A stretch of DNA of 64,000 bases from Doryteuthis pealeii (GCA_023376005.1 CM042181.1:19120305-19184304); one strand, 5' to 3'; counted from the first letter of the stretch, positions 49,565 to 63,534 are shown. The notes: generated from the sequence alone by a model not told the origin. Numbers and translations are program-made.

Positions 49565-49860
49565 AAACTTAAGTCGTCAGGGCGGCCTAAAGTCGGTATC
49601 AGCCAGACAGCAAGGAAGTCTATCCCCTTTTCACTAGCACTAGACCAAGGAGATTATTTTAGCATCTGAGGTGGAGCGCCACACCTACCATCAGCTCCTC
49701 ACTTTACCGCACAGATTCCTGTGCTACTCATACGCTGAGTTGGCGAGGGCCGGTATCGAACCAAGAACCTTGTGATTCCTAGCTGAACGATGTACCAACT
49801 GAGTTAAAACAATCTCCTTCGCTGATTGGCTGATACCGACATTAGGCCACCCCGATGATT
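49565..49860 (-). mobile_element. SINE A, minus strand, with a plus-strand scrap
   Basis: 49570-49807 is SINE A reversed: GGCCTAAAGTCGGTATCAGC, GGTGGAGCGCCACACC, GGTATCGAACCAAGAACC. 49808-49860 repeats the SINE A tail in plus orientation. Confidence 0.85.
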
Positions 49861-49911
49861 TTACTTTTTTTAATTATTATATAATAATATAATATTATAA
49901 TAATGCTTAAT

Positions 49912-50020
49912 ATAATCTTATTATAATGGAGATTGTGTGTTTGTCTGTCTGAAGCCGAAACTAAATCACTACTCAAGTCACAATACCCTTAGTTATTGAC
50001 GTCACATTCACCATGAATTT
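49912..50020 (+). repeat. dispersed repeat F
   Basis: CTTATTATAATGGAGATTGT to GTTATTGACGTCACATTCAC. Confidence 0.85.
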
Positions 50021-51199
50021 ATTTTTATTTAAACCTCAATTATTGATAAAATTGTTATACATTATTAATACTTTTAACTTTATCTACATTCTCATAACAT
50101 GCAATTGTATTTATATATGCAACAAAATAGCGGGTTACAGTGTGAACAGGAAAGCTAATTTGCATATTGATATTAAAAGTTTAATTTTATTAAATATGCG
50201 CTTGGTATTATTGATTTCTAATTGTTTGTTTTTTTTCTTAATGAATATGAGCAAAAAACTCGGGGATAAATCTTAAAAGAAATCCTTTAATATAAAAAAA
50301 TAACAGTAATTTTATTCTTTACTTCCTAATTTAACTAAATAGTTAAATTAGGAAAATTCAGCAATAAAAGGAGGGAGTGATGAAAAATGATGGAATAGTT
50401 AGTTTCAAAGTTGTTCTATTCTTCGATTATACTCCCTCTGTTTCAAATCATTTTATTTGGATTTTTATTTAGTTTCAAAAGTATTTCAAATTTAACATAT
50501 TTCATTACATTAAAATTCAAATACTTGCACCCGGAGGGTGCATATATTTGCTAGTAATTATAATCAATATAATCATTACTAGCAAAATAAAAAAAACGCC
50601 CTCTGGGCAACGTAAAATAAATATTGCCTGAGGGGATGGGAGTTGAAAATTTAATATCAGAGAGTTTGTATCATAAGAAAAGTAAAATCATCAAATTTAT
50701 TAAAGGAGTAAAAAATAAAATAAATTTATTAAAGGAGTAAAAAATAAAAAATTTGAAATGGAAACTTAGTTCTGATAACTTTAAATATATATTAAAATAA
50801 AACAAACTATATATAGATAGATAGATAGATAGATAGATAATACCAGGTATGTATTTATTAAAACTTGTTTAAAAAACCAATAAGGACTGTCTAACATTGC
50901 ATGCTCAAATTTTGAGTGTATTCTATTTATGACGATTTTAGGCAGTGTGACGCAAGCAGTGACATAGTTTTTGTTGCAGACAAAAACCGGAAGCGAATCT
51001 CCATTATTAATAGATATAATCATTCAATATAAAAAAAACATGGCCACAATTTGTGAACAGTCAAGAAAAGACTTTAAAAAATAAACAACACTTTTATGCA
51101 AATTTCTTTTTAATCATTTTCAAAAAATAGAATTACAAATGGATAATGTCAACTTTGGCAATCAACAAGGTTTCTAGGATGATCTTCAGTTTTTTTTTT
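50021..51199. other. AT-rich convergent intergenic region
   Basis: There is a short inverted pair around 50552-50586 (TTGCTAGTAATTATAATCAA and CATTACTAGCAA), a GATA run at 50812-50839 and a diverged repeat F at 50935-51020 (-). The 3' UTR of the minus-strand gene should lie in the right part, but I cannot define its end. Confidence 0.5.
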
Positions 51200-51339
51200 T
51201 TAAAGGTCTTGGTCGATTTGGATGAGTTTGTCAACCACGGATTTCAAGGCAACCACAGTCGGTGAATCGGAATGTTCGGAAAAGAAATTTTTGCCTTGTT
51301 CCACGGACATGGAAAGTTGCTGGTCAAGAGGAATACAAC
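51200..51339 (-). CDS. NUBP2-like: NUBP2/Mrp-type Fe-S assembly ATPase, last exon
   Basis: The protein belongs to the NUBP/Mrp P-loop ATPases, which act with NUBP1 as a scaffold that builds Fe-S clusters for cytosolic and nuclear proteins. On the minus strand, after the acceptor GTTGTTTCAG, two bases complete a Gly codon and 45 residues follow to TAA at 51202-51200. They read CIPLDQQLSMSVEQGKNFFS, then EHSDSPTVVALKSVVDKLIQ and IDQDL. The pattern (L)GxIPLDxxLxxxxEQGKxFxxxxxDSPxxxAxxxxxxKL is the C-terminal signature of NUBP2, and the short tail fits NUBP2 better than NUBP1. The P-loop and CPxC motif are not in the window. The preceding exon is at 58133-58205, beyond the satellite-filled intron. 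Confidence 0.85.
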
Positions 51340-51362
51340 CTGAAACAACGGAAAATATTTGA

Positions 51363-54300
51363 TATAATCTCTAACTAGCAGGACCTGTGGATATACCACA
51401 GTATGATAATTTGATTATTACAACATTTGATAGGTTTACTTAAGAGCTATTGCTAAATAGTTCAATATGTAAAAAGTATAATAATCTTGACTAGCAGGGC
51501 CTGTGGATATATCACAGTATGATAATTTGATTATTACATTTGATATGGTTACTTAAGAGCTATTGCTAAATACTTCAATATGTAAAAATTGTAATAATCT
51601 TTACTAGCAGGACCTGTGGATATACCACAGTATGATAATTTGATTATTACATTTGATATGGTTACTTAAGAGCTATTGCTAAATACTTCAATATGTAAAA
51701 ATTGTAATAATCTTTACTAGCAGGACCTGTGGATATACCACAGTATGATAATTGATTATTACATTTGATATGGTTACTTAAGAGCTATTGCTAAATACTT
51801 CAATATGTAAAAATTGTAATAATCTTTACTAGCAGGACCTGTGGATATACACAGTATGATAATTTGATTATTACATTTGATATGGTTACTTAAGAGCTAT
51901 TGCTAAATACTTCAATATGTAAAAATTGTAATAATCTTTACTAGCAGGACCTGTGGATATACCACAGTATGATAATTTAATTATTACATTTGATAGGTTA
52001 CTTAAGAGCTATTGCTAAATACTTCAATATGTAAAAATTGTAATAATCTTTACTAGCAGGACCTGTGGATATACCACAGTATGATAATTTAATTATTACA
52101 TTTGATATGGTTACTTAAGAGCTATTGCTAAATACTTCAATATGTAAAAATTGTAATAATCTTTACTAGCAGGACCTGTGGATATACCACAGTATGATAA
52201 TTTGATTATTACATTTGATATGGTTACTTAAAAGCTATTGCTAAATACTTCAATATGTAAAAATTGTAATAATCTTTACTAGCAGGACCTGTGGATATAC
52301 CACAGTATGATAATTTGATTATTACATTTGATATGGTTACTTAAGAGCTATTGCTAAATACTTCAATATGTAAAAATTGTAATAATCTTTACTAGCAGGA
52401 CCTGTGGATATACCACAGTATGATAATTTGATATTACATTTGATATGGTTACTTAAGAGCTATTGCTAAATACTTCAATATGTAAAAATTGTAATAATCT
52501 TTACTAGCAGGACCTGTGGATATACCACAGTATGATAATTTGATTATTACATTTGATATGGTTACTTAAAAGCTATTGCTAAATACTTCATATGTAAAAA
52601 TTGTAATAATCTTTACTAGCAGGACCTGTGGATATACCACAGTATGATAATTTGATTATTACATTTGATATGGTTTACTTAAGAGCTATTGCTATATATC
52701 ATTGTAAAATTGATTGTAATAATTCTTACTAGCAGGATCCTGTGATATACCACAGTATGATAATTATTATTACTTTGATATGGTTACTTAAGAGCTATTG
52801 CTAAATATCAATATGTAAAAATTGTAATAATCTTACTAGCAGGACCTGTGGATATACCACAGTATGAAATTAATTATTACGTTTGATATGGTTACTTAAG
52901 AGCTATTGCTAAATATTCAATATGTAAAAATTGTAATAATCTTTACTAGCAGGACTGTGGATATACACCAGTATGATAATTAATATACTTTGATATGGTT
53001 ACTTAAGAGCGCTATGGCTAAATATTCATATGTAAAAATTGTAATAATCTTACTAGCAGGACCTGTGGATATACCACAGTATGATAATTATTATTACATT
53101 TGATATGGTTACTTAAGAGCTATTGCTAAATTTCAATATGTAAAAATTGTAATAATTTTACTAGCAGGACCTGTGGATATACCAAGTATGATAATTAATG
53201 TTATTACTTTGATATGGTTACTTAAGAGCTATTGCTAAATATTCCATTATGTAAAAATTGTAATAATCTTTACTAGCAGGACCTGTGGATATACCACAGT
53301 ATGATAATAATTATTACTTTGATATGGTTACTTAAGAGCTATTGCTAAATCATTCAATATGTAAAAATTGTAATAATCTTACTAGAGGACCTGTGGATAT
53401 ACCACAGTATGATAATTTATTATTAACTTTGATATGGTTACTTAAGAGCTATTGCTAAATATTCAATAGTATAAAAATTGTAATAATCTTTACTAGCAGG
53501 ACCTGTGGATATCCACCAGTATGATAATTATTATTACTTTGATATGGTTACTTAAAAGCTTTTGCTAAATACTTCAATATGTAAAAATGTATAATCTTTA
53601 CTAGCAGGACTGTGGATATACCACAGTATGATAATTAATTATACATTTGATATGGTTGACTTAAGAGCTATTGCTAAATATTCAATATGTAAAAATTGTA
53701 ATAATCTTACTAGCAGGACCTGTGGATATACCACAGTATGATATTATTATTACTTGATATGGTTACTTAAAGCTTATGCTAAATACTTCAATATGTAAAA
53801 TTGTAATAATCTTTACTAGCAGGACCTGTGGATATACCACAGTATGATATTTGATTATTACATTTGATATGGTTACTTAACGCTATTGCTAAATACTTCA
53901 ATATGTAAAATTGTAATAATCTTTACTAGCAGGACCTGTGGATATACCACAGTATGATAATTGATTATTACATTTGATGGTTACTTAAGAGCTATGCTAA
54001 ATACTTCAATATGTAAAAATTGTAATAATCTTACTAGCAGGACTGTGGATATACACAGTATGATAATTAATTATTACTTTGATATGGTTACTTAAGAGCT
54101 ATTGCTAAATACTCAATATGTAAAAAGTATAATAATCTTTACTAGCAGGACTGTGGATATACCACAGTATGATATTTAATTATTACATTTGATATGGTTA
54201 CTTAAGAGCTATTGCTAAATACTTCAATATGTAAAAATTGTAATAATCTTTACTAGCAGGACCTGTGGAATATACCACAGTATGATATTTGATTATTACA

Positions 54301-57300
54301 TTTGATATGGTTACTTAAGAGCTATTGCTAAATACTTCAATATGTAAAAATTGTAATAATCTTTACTAGCAGGACTGTGGATATACCACAGTATGATATT
54401 TGATTATTACATTTGATATGGTTACTTAAAAGCTATTGCTAAATACTTCAATATGTAAAAATTGTAATAATCTTTACTAGCAGGACCTGTGGATATACCA
54501 CAGTATGATAATTTAATTATTATTTGATATGGTTACTTAAGAGCTATTGCTAAATACTTCAATATGTAAAAATTGTAATAATCTTTACTAGCAGGACCTG
54601 TGGATATACCACAGTATGATATTGATTATTACATTTGATATGGTTACTTAAAAGGCTATGCTAAATACTTCAATATGTAAAAATTGTAATAATCTTTACT
54701 AGCAGGACCTGTGGATATACCACAGTATGATAATTTAATTATTATTTTGATATGGTTACTTAAGAGCTATTGCTAAATACTTCAATATGTAAAAATTGTA
54801 ATAATCTTTACTAGCAGGACCTGTGGATATACCACAGTATGATAATTTGATTATTACATTTGATATGGTTACTTAAGAGCTATTGCTAATACTTCAATAT
54901 GTAAAAATTGTAATAATTTTTACTAGCAGGACCTGTGGATATACCACAGTATGATATTTGATTATTACATTTGATATGGTTACTTAAAAGCTATTGCTAA
55001 ATACTTCAATATGTAAAATTGTAATAATCTTTACTAGCAGGACTTGTGATATACCACAGTATGATAATTTGATTATTATTTGATATGGTTTAAGAGCTAT
55101 TGCTAAATACTTCAATATGTAAAAATTGTAATAATCTTTACTAGCAGGACCTGTGGATATACCAAGTATGATATTTGATTATTACATTTGATAGGTTTAC
55201 TTAAGAGCTATTGCTAAATACTTCAATATGTAAAAATTGTAATAATCTTTACTAGCAGGACCTGTGGATATACAGTATGATAATTTAATTATTACATTTG
55301 ATATGGTTACTTAAGAGCTATTGCTAATACTTCAATATGTAAAAATTGTAATATCTTTACTAGCAGGACCTGTGGATATACCACAGTATGATAATTTGAT
55401 TATTACATTTGATATGGTTACTTAAGAGCTATTGCTAAATACTTCAATATGTAAAAATTGTAATAATCTTTACTAGCAGGCCTGTGGATATACCACAGTA
55501 TGATAATTTGATTATTACATTTGATATGGTTACTTAAGAGCTATTGCTAAATACTTCAATATGTAAAAATTGTAATAATCTTTACTAGCAGGACCTGTGG
55601 ATACTACACAGTATGATAATTGATATTATTTGATATGGTTACTTAGAGCTATTGCTAAATACTTCATATGTAAAAATTGTAATATCTTTACTAGCAGGAC
55701 CTGTGGATATACCACAGTATGATAATTTGATTATTACATTTGTATGGTTACTTAAGAGCTATTGCTAAATACTTCAATATGTAAAAATTTTAATAATCTT
55801 TACTAGCAGGACCTGTGGATATACCACAGTATGATTTTGATTATTACATTTGATATGGTTACTTAAAAGCTATTGCTAAATACTTCAATATGTAAAAATT
55901 GTAATAATCTTTACTAGCAGGACCTGTGATATACCACAGTATGATAATTTAATTATTATTGTTGATATGGTTACTTAAGAGCTATTGCTAAATACTTCAA
56001 TATGTAAAATTGTAATAATCTTTACTAGCAGGACTGTGGATATACCACAGTATGAATTTGATTATTACATTTGATATGGTTACTTAAAAGCTATTGCTAA
56101 ATACTTAATATGTAAAAATTGTAATAATCTTTACTAGCAGGACCTGTGATATACCACAGTATGATAATTAATTATTATTTGATATGGTTACTTAAGAGCT
56201 ATTGCTAAATACTTCAATATGTAAAAATTGTAATAATCTTTACTAGCAGGACTGTGGATATACCACAGTATGATAATTTGATTATTACATTTGATATGGT
56301 TACTTAAGAGCTATTGCTAAATACTTCAATATGTAAAAATTGTAATAATCTTTACTAGCAGGACCTGTGGATATACCACAGTATGATAATTTGATTATTA
56401 CATTTGATATGGTTACTTAAGAAGCTATTGCTAAATACTTCAATAGTAAAAATTGTAATATCTTTACTAGCAGGACCTGTGGATATACCACAGTATGATA
56501 ATTTGATTATTACATTTGATATGGTTACTTAAGAGCTATTGCTAAATACTTCAATATGTAAAAATTGTAATAATCTTTACTAGCAGGACCTGTGGATATA
56601 CCACAGTATGATAATTTGATTATTACATTTGATATGGTTACTTAAGAGCTATTGCTAAATACTTCAATTATGTAAATTGTAATAATCTTTACTAGCAGGA
56701 CCTGTGGATATACCACAGTATGATATTTGATTATTACATTTGATATGGTTACTTAAAAGCTATTGCTAAATACTTCAATAGTAAAAATTGTAATAATCTT
56801 TACTAGCAGGACCTGTGGATATACACAGTATGATAATTTAATTCATTTTGATATGGTTACTTAAGAGCTATTGCTAAATACTTCATATGTAAAAATTGTA
56901 ATAATCTTTACTAGCAGGACCTGTGGATATACCACAGTATGATATTTGATTATTCATTGATATGGTTACTTAAAAGCTATTGCTAAATACTTCAATATGT
57001 AAAAATTGTAATAATCTTTACTAGCAGGACCTGTGGATATACCACAGTATGATAATTTAATTATTATTTTGATATGGTTACTTAAGAGCTATTGCTAAAT
57101 ACTTCAATATGTAAAATTGTAATAATCTTTACTAGCAGGACCTGTGGATATACCACAGATATGATAATTTGATTATTACATTTGATATGGTTACTTAAGA
57201 GCTATTGCTAAATACTTCAATATGTAAAATTGTAATAATCTTTACTAGCAGGACCTGTGGATATACACAGTATGATAATTTGATTATTACATTTGATATG

Positions 57301-58095
57301 GTTACTTAAGAGCTATTGCTAAATACTTCAATATGTAAAATTTTGTAATAATTTTTTACTAGCAGGACCTGTGGATAACCACAGTATGATAATTTGATTA
57401 TTACATTTGATATGGTTACTTAAGAGCTATTGCTAAATACTTCAATATGTAAAATTGTAATAATTTTACTAGCAGGACCTGTGGATATACCACCGTATGA
57501 TAATTTGATTATTACTTTGATATGGTTACTTAAAAGCTATTGCTAAATACTTCAATATGTAAAATTGTAATAATCTTTACTAGCAGGACCTGTGGATATA
57601 CCACAGTATGATAATTTGATTATTCATTTGATTGGTTACTTAAGAGCTATTGCTAAATACTTCAATATGTAAAATTGAAATAATCTTTACTAGCAGACCT
57701 GTGATATACCAGTATGATAATTTAATTATATTTTGATATGGTTACTTAAGAGCTATTGCTAAATACTTCAATATGTAAAAATTGTAATAATCTTTACTAG
57801 CAGGACTGTGGATATACACAGTATGATAATTTGATTATTACATTTGATATGTTACTTAAGAGCTATGGCTAAATCTTCAATATGTAAAAATTGTAATAAT
57901 CTTTACTAGCAGGACCTGTGGATATACACAGTATGATAATTTAATTATTACATTTGATATGGTTACTTAAGAGCTATTGCTAAATACTTCAATATGTAAA
58001 ATTGTAATAATCTTTACTAGCAGGACCTGTGGATATACCACAGTATGATAATTTGATTATTACTTTTGATATGGTTACTTAAGAGCTATTGCAAA
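51363..58095. repeat. 114-bp satellite filling an intron, about 60 copies
   Basis: The unit has TACTAGCAGGACCTGTGGAT, ATACCACAGTATGATAATTT, GATTATTACATTTGATATGG and TATTGCTAAATACTTCAATA. Copies up to about 52,660 are nearly identical. From there on single-base gains and losses become frequent. The array occupies almost the whole intron between the two NUBP2-like exons. Confidence 0.97.
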
Positions 58096-58132
58096 TACTT
58101 CAATGAGCAAAATTTAGTCAAGATGAACAAAC

Positions 58133-58205
58133 CTAAAAATTGAAGTTGCCGTAGTTCCCGGGCTTATAGGCTTCTCCGCCCTTGGAGAAAAGCATTGGAA
58201 CATTC
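58133..58205 (-). CDS. NUBP2-like: NUBP2-like penultimate exon, one base short
   Basis: On the minus strand the acceptor AATATTTCAG precedes 58205 and the donor AG|GTTTGT follows 58133. One frame encodes VPMLFSKGGEAYKPGNYGNF plus NF, then meets TAG as its last codon. FSKGG followed by a short linker and FxFLG is the NUBP2 segment between the CPxC region and the IPLD segment. A sixth T in the run before the donor would give NFNFL plus one G, which joins the next exon exactly as FLGCIPLD. In another frame the exon starts ECSN, also NUBP-like, so a second homopolymer error near 58187 is possible. I read this as a real exon with a sequencing indel. The alternative is a decayed gene. Confidence 0.65.
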
Positions 58206-58547
58206 CTGAAATATTAATTGGGATATTTGGCCAAATTTCTGATTTCGATCTGGTTGGTACATCAGTTCATTTCTACTGCTTCCAACAACACTGAGGGTTT
58301 AGTGAAATATCATTTTACAAATTCTGTCAAAATATTTTCAATATGATTTTTTTAAGTTAGGTATGTCACTACCTCAGACAAATTACGGTTCGTCACTCTG
58401 AAAGCCACCGTCGCTATACAAAATTAAGTTTTTGTCTCCGAATTAGACTTTACCATTGATGCAGTTTAACTCTTAATGTCCTTATACCACTCATTCCACC
58501 CGTCCAGAAGTCACATTCATTTCCTAATCTGCCCAATCTGATAGCAT
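58206..58547. other. intron sequence, noisy leader of repeat H
   Basis: TTATACCACTCATTCCACCC and CCAGAAGTCACATTCATTTC match the leader seen at 34125-34160. No further exon of the NUBP2-like gene is recognised here or up to 64000. Confidence 0.55.
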
Positions 58548-59936
58548 TGTTTTAAATGTAATATTAAACATATTTAGAAGACTTGTGATTTAAGGGCAAA
58601 TAACTGTAACTTTTAAATGAAAGGCCATTTTTTGTAGCCCTTTCTTGATAAATCCTTAAAGGAACTGGGGATCTGGACTTTGTTTAAATTAATATTAAAC
58701 ATATGTTAGAAGTCTTTATTTTAAGGAATTAACAGGTAACTTTAAATGAAAAGCCCTTTTTAGCCATTTCTTGTATTAAAACCTATAGAAGATGGGTATC
58801 GGACTTTGTTTAAATGTCATATTAAACATATTAGAAGTCTTGGATTAAGGGAAATAACAGGTAACTTTGAAATGAAAAGGCCATGTTTTAAGCCATTTTG
58901 ATAAATGATGTCCTTATAGGAATGGGGATCTGGACTTTGTTTAATGTAATTACATATTTAAAGTCTTTATTTAAGGTAAAAACAGGTAATTGTACATGAA
59001 ATGAGGCTGCATTTTTAGCATATTATTGATAAATCCGGTAAGGAATCGGGCTCTTGGACTTGTGTTTAAATGTAATATTAACATATGTAGAAGTCTTTAT
59101 TTAAGGAATTAACAGGTAACTTTAAATGAAAAGGCCATTTTTAGCCATTTTTGATAGATCCTTATAGGAATGGGTCTGGACTTTGTTAAATGTAATATTA
59201 AACATTTTTGAAGTCTTTGATTTTGAAGGGAATATAACCAGGTAACTTTAAGATGAAAAGGCCATTTTGCCATTTATTGACTAACCATAGGAATGGGGCC
59301 TGGCCTTTGTTTAATGTATATTAACAGTATTTAGAGAGTCTTTGATTTATGGAAAATAACAGGTAACTTGAAATGAAAAGGCATTCTTAGCCATTTATTG
59401 ATAAACTCCTTATAGGTAATGGGGCCTGGACTTTGTTTAATCGTAATCAGTTAAACTATTTAGAAGTCTTTATTTTAAGTGGAAATTTAACAGGTAACTT
59501 TAAATGAACAGCCATTTTTAGCCACATTCTTTGATAGACAACTATGAATGGGATCTGGACTTTGTTTAAATGTATATTTAAACATATTTGAGTCTTTGAT
59601 TTAAGGGGAAATAACAGTTAACTGTGAAATGAAAGGGCTTTTTAGGCCATTTATTATAAAGTCTCTTTGGAAAGGGGATCTGGTACTTTGTTTAAAATGT
59701 TATATTAAACGATAATTTAGAGTCTTTGATGGTTAATGGTGGAGAAATAACAGGTGAAGCTTTTTAATGAAAAGGCCAGTTTTAGCCATTTTATTTGATA
59801 AATCCTTATAGGTATGGGGCGTCTGGATCTTTGTTTAAATGTAATATAGACATATTTAGGAAGTCTTTGATTAAAGGGAAATAACAGGGTACGTTTAAAT
59901 GAAAAGGCCATTGTTAGCCATTTTTGAGTAATCCTT
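58548..59936. repeat. repeat H array, indel-rich, about 11 copies
   Basis: Same unit as 21026-21390 (TTTAAATGTAATATTAAACA, AGTCTTTGATTTAAGGG, AGCCATTTATTGATAAATCC, GGGGATCTGGACTTTG), but each copy carries many one-base insertions and deletions. It ends at the ambiguous base N at 59937. Confidence 0.9.
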
Positions 59937-59937
59937 N

Positions 59938-61295
59938 GCAGATATGCCGCGCCTAATTCAAATTAATTACATCAATAGAATAATTTTCAAAATCAGAGTA
60001 ATGACTTCGAGATAACGCAACATATCTCCCCCGCCATAAAAAATAAAAAAATAATATTCGTAGACAATGTAATAAAAAATTATAGAAGAAAAAATACAAA
60101 TTCATAAAATAAAGTAATGTTTATTTTTACTCAACGCTCAGGAGTTCTTCAGAGGTCTTGTCTTCACTGAGGATCGTCTATTCAAGGGCATTTCGGATAA
60201 TTTGAAAGACAAGATAAAATGTAATACACACGAAATCAGAAATCTGCCAGGAGATATCATTTTTCATGTTATTTTTCGTTTCCGTCTACTTTACAATAAT
60301 TGTTTAATGACAATGCTCATAAAGCATATCTGGGACATGAACTTCCAAGACGTTACGTTACTCAATTGATATTATCAAAATCAGTTAATCTAAGATTTGA
60401 ACCAGCGAACGATAAATTCAACTTTGCGTAGCTGAATGTAAGTGATGTGATATGTCCGTTTCTGTGTGCCTAGTGTCAAAAAGAAGGTAATGTAGTGAGT
60501 GTGTGATGTAAGCAGAGATTAAAAACTTAGTTTACTATTGAATAATTCAATTATAGATTAATCTCTAATCATGTATACCTATAGTATTAGTTATATTAAT
60601 ATTTATAATATCTTTTGTGATGTCTTGATTCTTTTAGTAACGTTTGCTGAAACATCTACAATATTATACATTTAAATTTTTACGTCGAACAGAGCACTTT
60701 TACAATCAGCTTACAATGGTTATCGACAATATAACATTCGGACACTCTTCTGTAATAGAAATATTGAATCTGTGACGAGTGTTCGGTTTGCATAAAACCC
60801 CGGAGAGGCGAAATGGTTTGGCTCGGTGCTGCTAGAATACACTTTCTACAGATCGTAGGTTTTCGTACGTTTTATTATAGGCTTCAAATCAGCTAATAAT
60901 AATGTATAATCTAACGATTTTCCCATATCAGATCAAGAATATCTAAACCGGAGATACAATTAATATATAAGCAGATCAATACCAGTGAACACACTAGCTC
61001 TGGAAAAACGCCTCTATTACTCACCTATAGGCACCAATACACAGCAATTTCTGGACTATCTAGCGAAATTAAGTCTTGCATTTCTTTATATGATACTACG
61101 AACACCTCTACAATAATAGGATAAAGAGAGACGATAGGTCGGTTATTTGGTTAAGGAAGATATATATAACAAGCAAAACAATCCGCATGCTCCTGTCGAT
61201 CAGAATTGTGTAGTCCAGCTTGATATCACTACAAGCTTGAATTTCTATCTGTAGGATGGTTCAGCTCGAAAAGCCTGATTGCGCTTGTTTGTTGG
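59938..61295. other. non-repetitive spacer, no gene recognised
   Basis: Sequence of more even composition following the N. I see no long frame, no splice-bounded coding segment and no repeat shared with the window. Confidence 0.5.
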
Positions 61296-61545
61296 TACTG
61301 TGGCCGAGGCGTAAAAGTGGTTTCTCTAGTGTTGTTTCACTGTGTCTGCTGAAGTCCCGTTGTCGATTTCTGTCGGAGGGAAATCGTTAGTATATACCGC
61401 TGATAGACTAATAAAGTCGAAACATCGTAACGGCTATTCTACACACCGAGCCATCCTTTGCCACAGTCTTTTCATTCTATAAGAAAAAGTATCCGAATTT
61501 TATGCGATACATGCGTTGTAAGTGCCTTCAAGTAAAAATTTAATA
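61296..61545 (+). mobile_element. SINE family E
   Basis: ACTGTGGCCGAGGCGTAAAA head, GTTGTCGATTTCTGTCGGAG (B-box region), CTAATAAAGTCGAAACATCG core and TTTTATGCGATACATGCGTT. It shows the continuous SINE at the site where the 34,890 copy carries an LTR. Confidence 0.75.
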
Positions 61546-61684
61546 TATAATATATATATATTCCTATTTAATTGAAGAAGCAGTATACCTCTATTGTTTA
61601 AACCTAAGTTGAAAAAAATATGTGGTGGGTGAAATTATTTAGTGTTATTTCATAGTTTTAATAAAAAATTTATTTTTAGGTTTA

Positions 61685-62285
61685 ATTCGTTTGGTTTGTT
61701 TTACGGCATATCAACCTCAGTGGGTCATTTAATGCCAACAAAAGTTTTAAAGAAATTCATTCTTAATGGATAACAAATTTTGTTTATCAACTCATGTGTT
61801 TTTACTAACCATAGATGGGACCCTAACAGTTGGTTTGTTTGTTTTGTTTTACGGCATATCAACCTCAGTGGGTCATTTATGCCGATAAAGTTTTGAAATA
61901 AATCAATCTTAATGGATAATACAATAAATTTTTTTATAAATACATGTTTTCTATTTAACCCATATGGGAACCTAACAGGTACACCACTCCGGTCAGAGTG
62001 ACCAGGGAGCAATGGTGATGAGGGGTGCTCCACATTCCCCAAACCCCAAAATGGAACCTCACCATAGATAGAGTTTAACGTCATTCCCAGGACATGAGAA
62101 CTCAGCCACCCCTTCTGCACATATATAAAAAAGGGTTGGGGCTTGCCATAAGGGCAATAGGATGGATCATATAGGTGCTAGGGCTTGACAGACCACTGAT
62201 TGATGGAGGAGGCCTCTCCGACCCCGTTTAGCCTAGTAAGGTCTAAGTGGATGTATTGCATTCATGACTGCTCATCCCCAAGACT
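61685..62285 (+). repeat. repeat D, indel-rich, with a duplicated 5' start
   Basis: The 5' part (TTTACGGCATATCAACCTCA to TGGGACCCTAACAG) occurs twice, at 61690-61828 and 61838-61980. The body then continues to CTGCTCATCC near 62278. Many one-base deletions relative to other copies. Confidence 0.8.
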
Positions 62286-62289
62286 CCTA

Positions 62290-62917
62290 GCTCACGTGAC
62301 CCTCCGTCCTGGTATACCGCGCGTTACATAGGGACGCCACGGTAACGGTAAGGCAGTACTTGGCATATCACCCGTACCAGCACGCAGGGTGTTATTGTTG
62401 TATGTTTTATTGGTACTGGTATACAATATCTATGTTATCCCAGATAATTTTTGTGTGAGTTAATTGATATCTTGCACTATAACAAATTTTACCATATTTA
62501 TAAGTCAAATTCTTATATATTAATTTTGCTTTTAGATTTTATGCAACTGTGGTAAAAACAATATATTTGTCGTTATTAGTGTGGTGTGTGTATGCTAATA
62601 CATAGAGCTGATATGCAACGAAAAGTCGAGCCTGTAAAGTGTGTATTATTATAATTAGTGAAACTTAGTCGTATCGTGTGTGTGTGTGGCGTGTTGTAAA
62701 AGTAATAGTAATTATTACATAATTATTAAAAATATTGTTAAATTTTATTATTATTTTGTAAATGCAGATTATCATTTTTATAATTTATTGTTATGCATTT
62801 TTGTTTATATATCAGTATTAGATTTTATTATTATTTTATTTTATTTATGTGATAGATTTACAAACTCATTAATCATGTGAAATAGTAATCGTCTGATGAA
62901 GATCAGTATATATATAA
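62290..62917. other. AT-rich spacer with abrupt left edge
   Basis: At about 62288 repeat D stops and GC-richer unique sequence (CCTCCGTCCTGGTATACCGC) begins, turning AT-rich after 62400. No gene is seen. Confidence 0.5.
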
Positions 62918-63470
62918 GTTGTAAACAGCGTTTGTTAAAAGAATGGCTGTTTTGCCGATAATTTTTTGAGAAATAAGTGCTTAATTGGAGTCGTACCTAA
63001 TTTTGAAAATTAATTAATTAATAATGAATTAGGCGGGAATACTATTAAAGTATGGCTAAAAAATCGCGAAAAATCAATCTCTGTATGTACATTCGCCTAT
63101 TAGGCCTCCATCAGCAGAGCTATAGATCGAGAAGACCGCCCTGTGCGTGATTTGAAACCGGACTGCCAAGATGACAGGCCGATCCATAACCTTTACACCA
63201 AACGGCACTTCTTAGATTTTTATGATTTGTTTTAGAGGTGTCGCAGGTCCCTTATAGCTCTGCTGATGAGGCCTAATAGGCCCGAAAGTTCAGACATAGA
63301 TTATTTTTTCGATATCCTTGATTTTACGCATACATTTAATTATCATGATTACCCGCCAATTCATTATTAATTTAATTTTCAAAATAAGGTACGACTCCAA
63401 TTAAGCACTTATTTCTCCCAAAATATCGGCCAAAAAAGCCATTCTAAACAAACCGTGTTTACAACTTATC
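62918..63470. mobile_element. palindromic element containing SINE-like halves
   Basis: AAGTTGTAAACAGCGTTTGT, GAGAAATAAGTGCTTAATTG and TGAATTAGGCGGG on the left are mirrored at 63345-63468. The middle carries tRNA-like boxes and a CTGATGAGGCCTAATAGGCC core in opposite orientations. Confidence 0.75.
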
Positions 63471-63534
63471 ATATCGTCGTGTAATAAAAGTCACTAGAGA
63501 GGAATATTAACCTACTCTAAACAAATCATAAAAT

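Noticed and set aside
59717..59911. 64-residue minus-strand frame
   Set aside because: It lies in the indel-rich repeat H array and is not conserved between copies of the unit.
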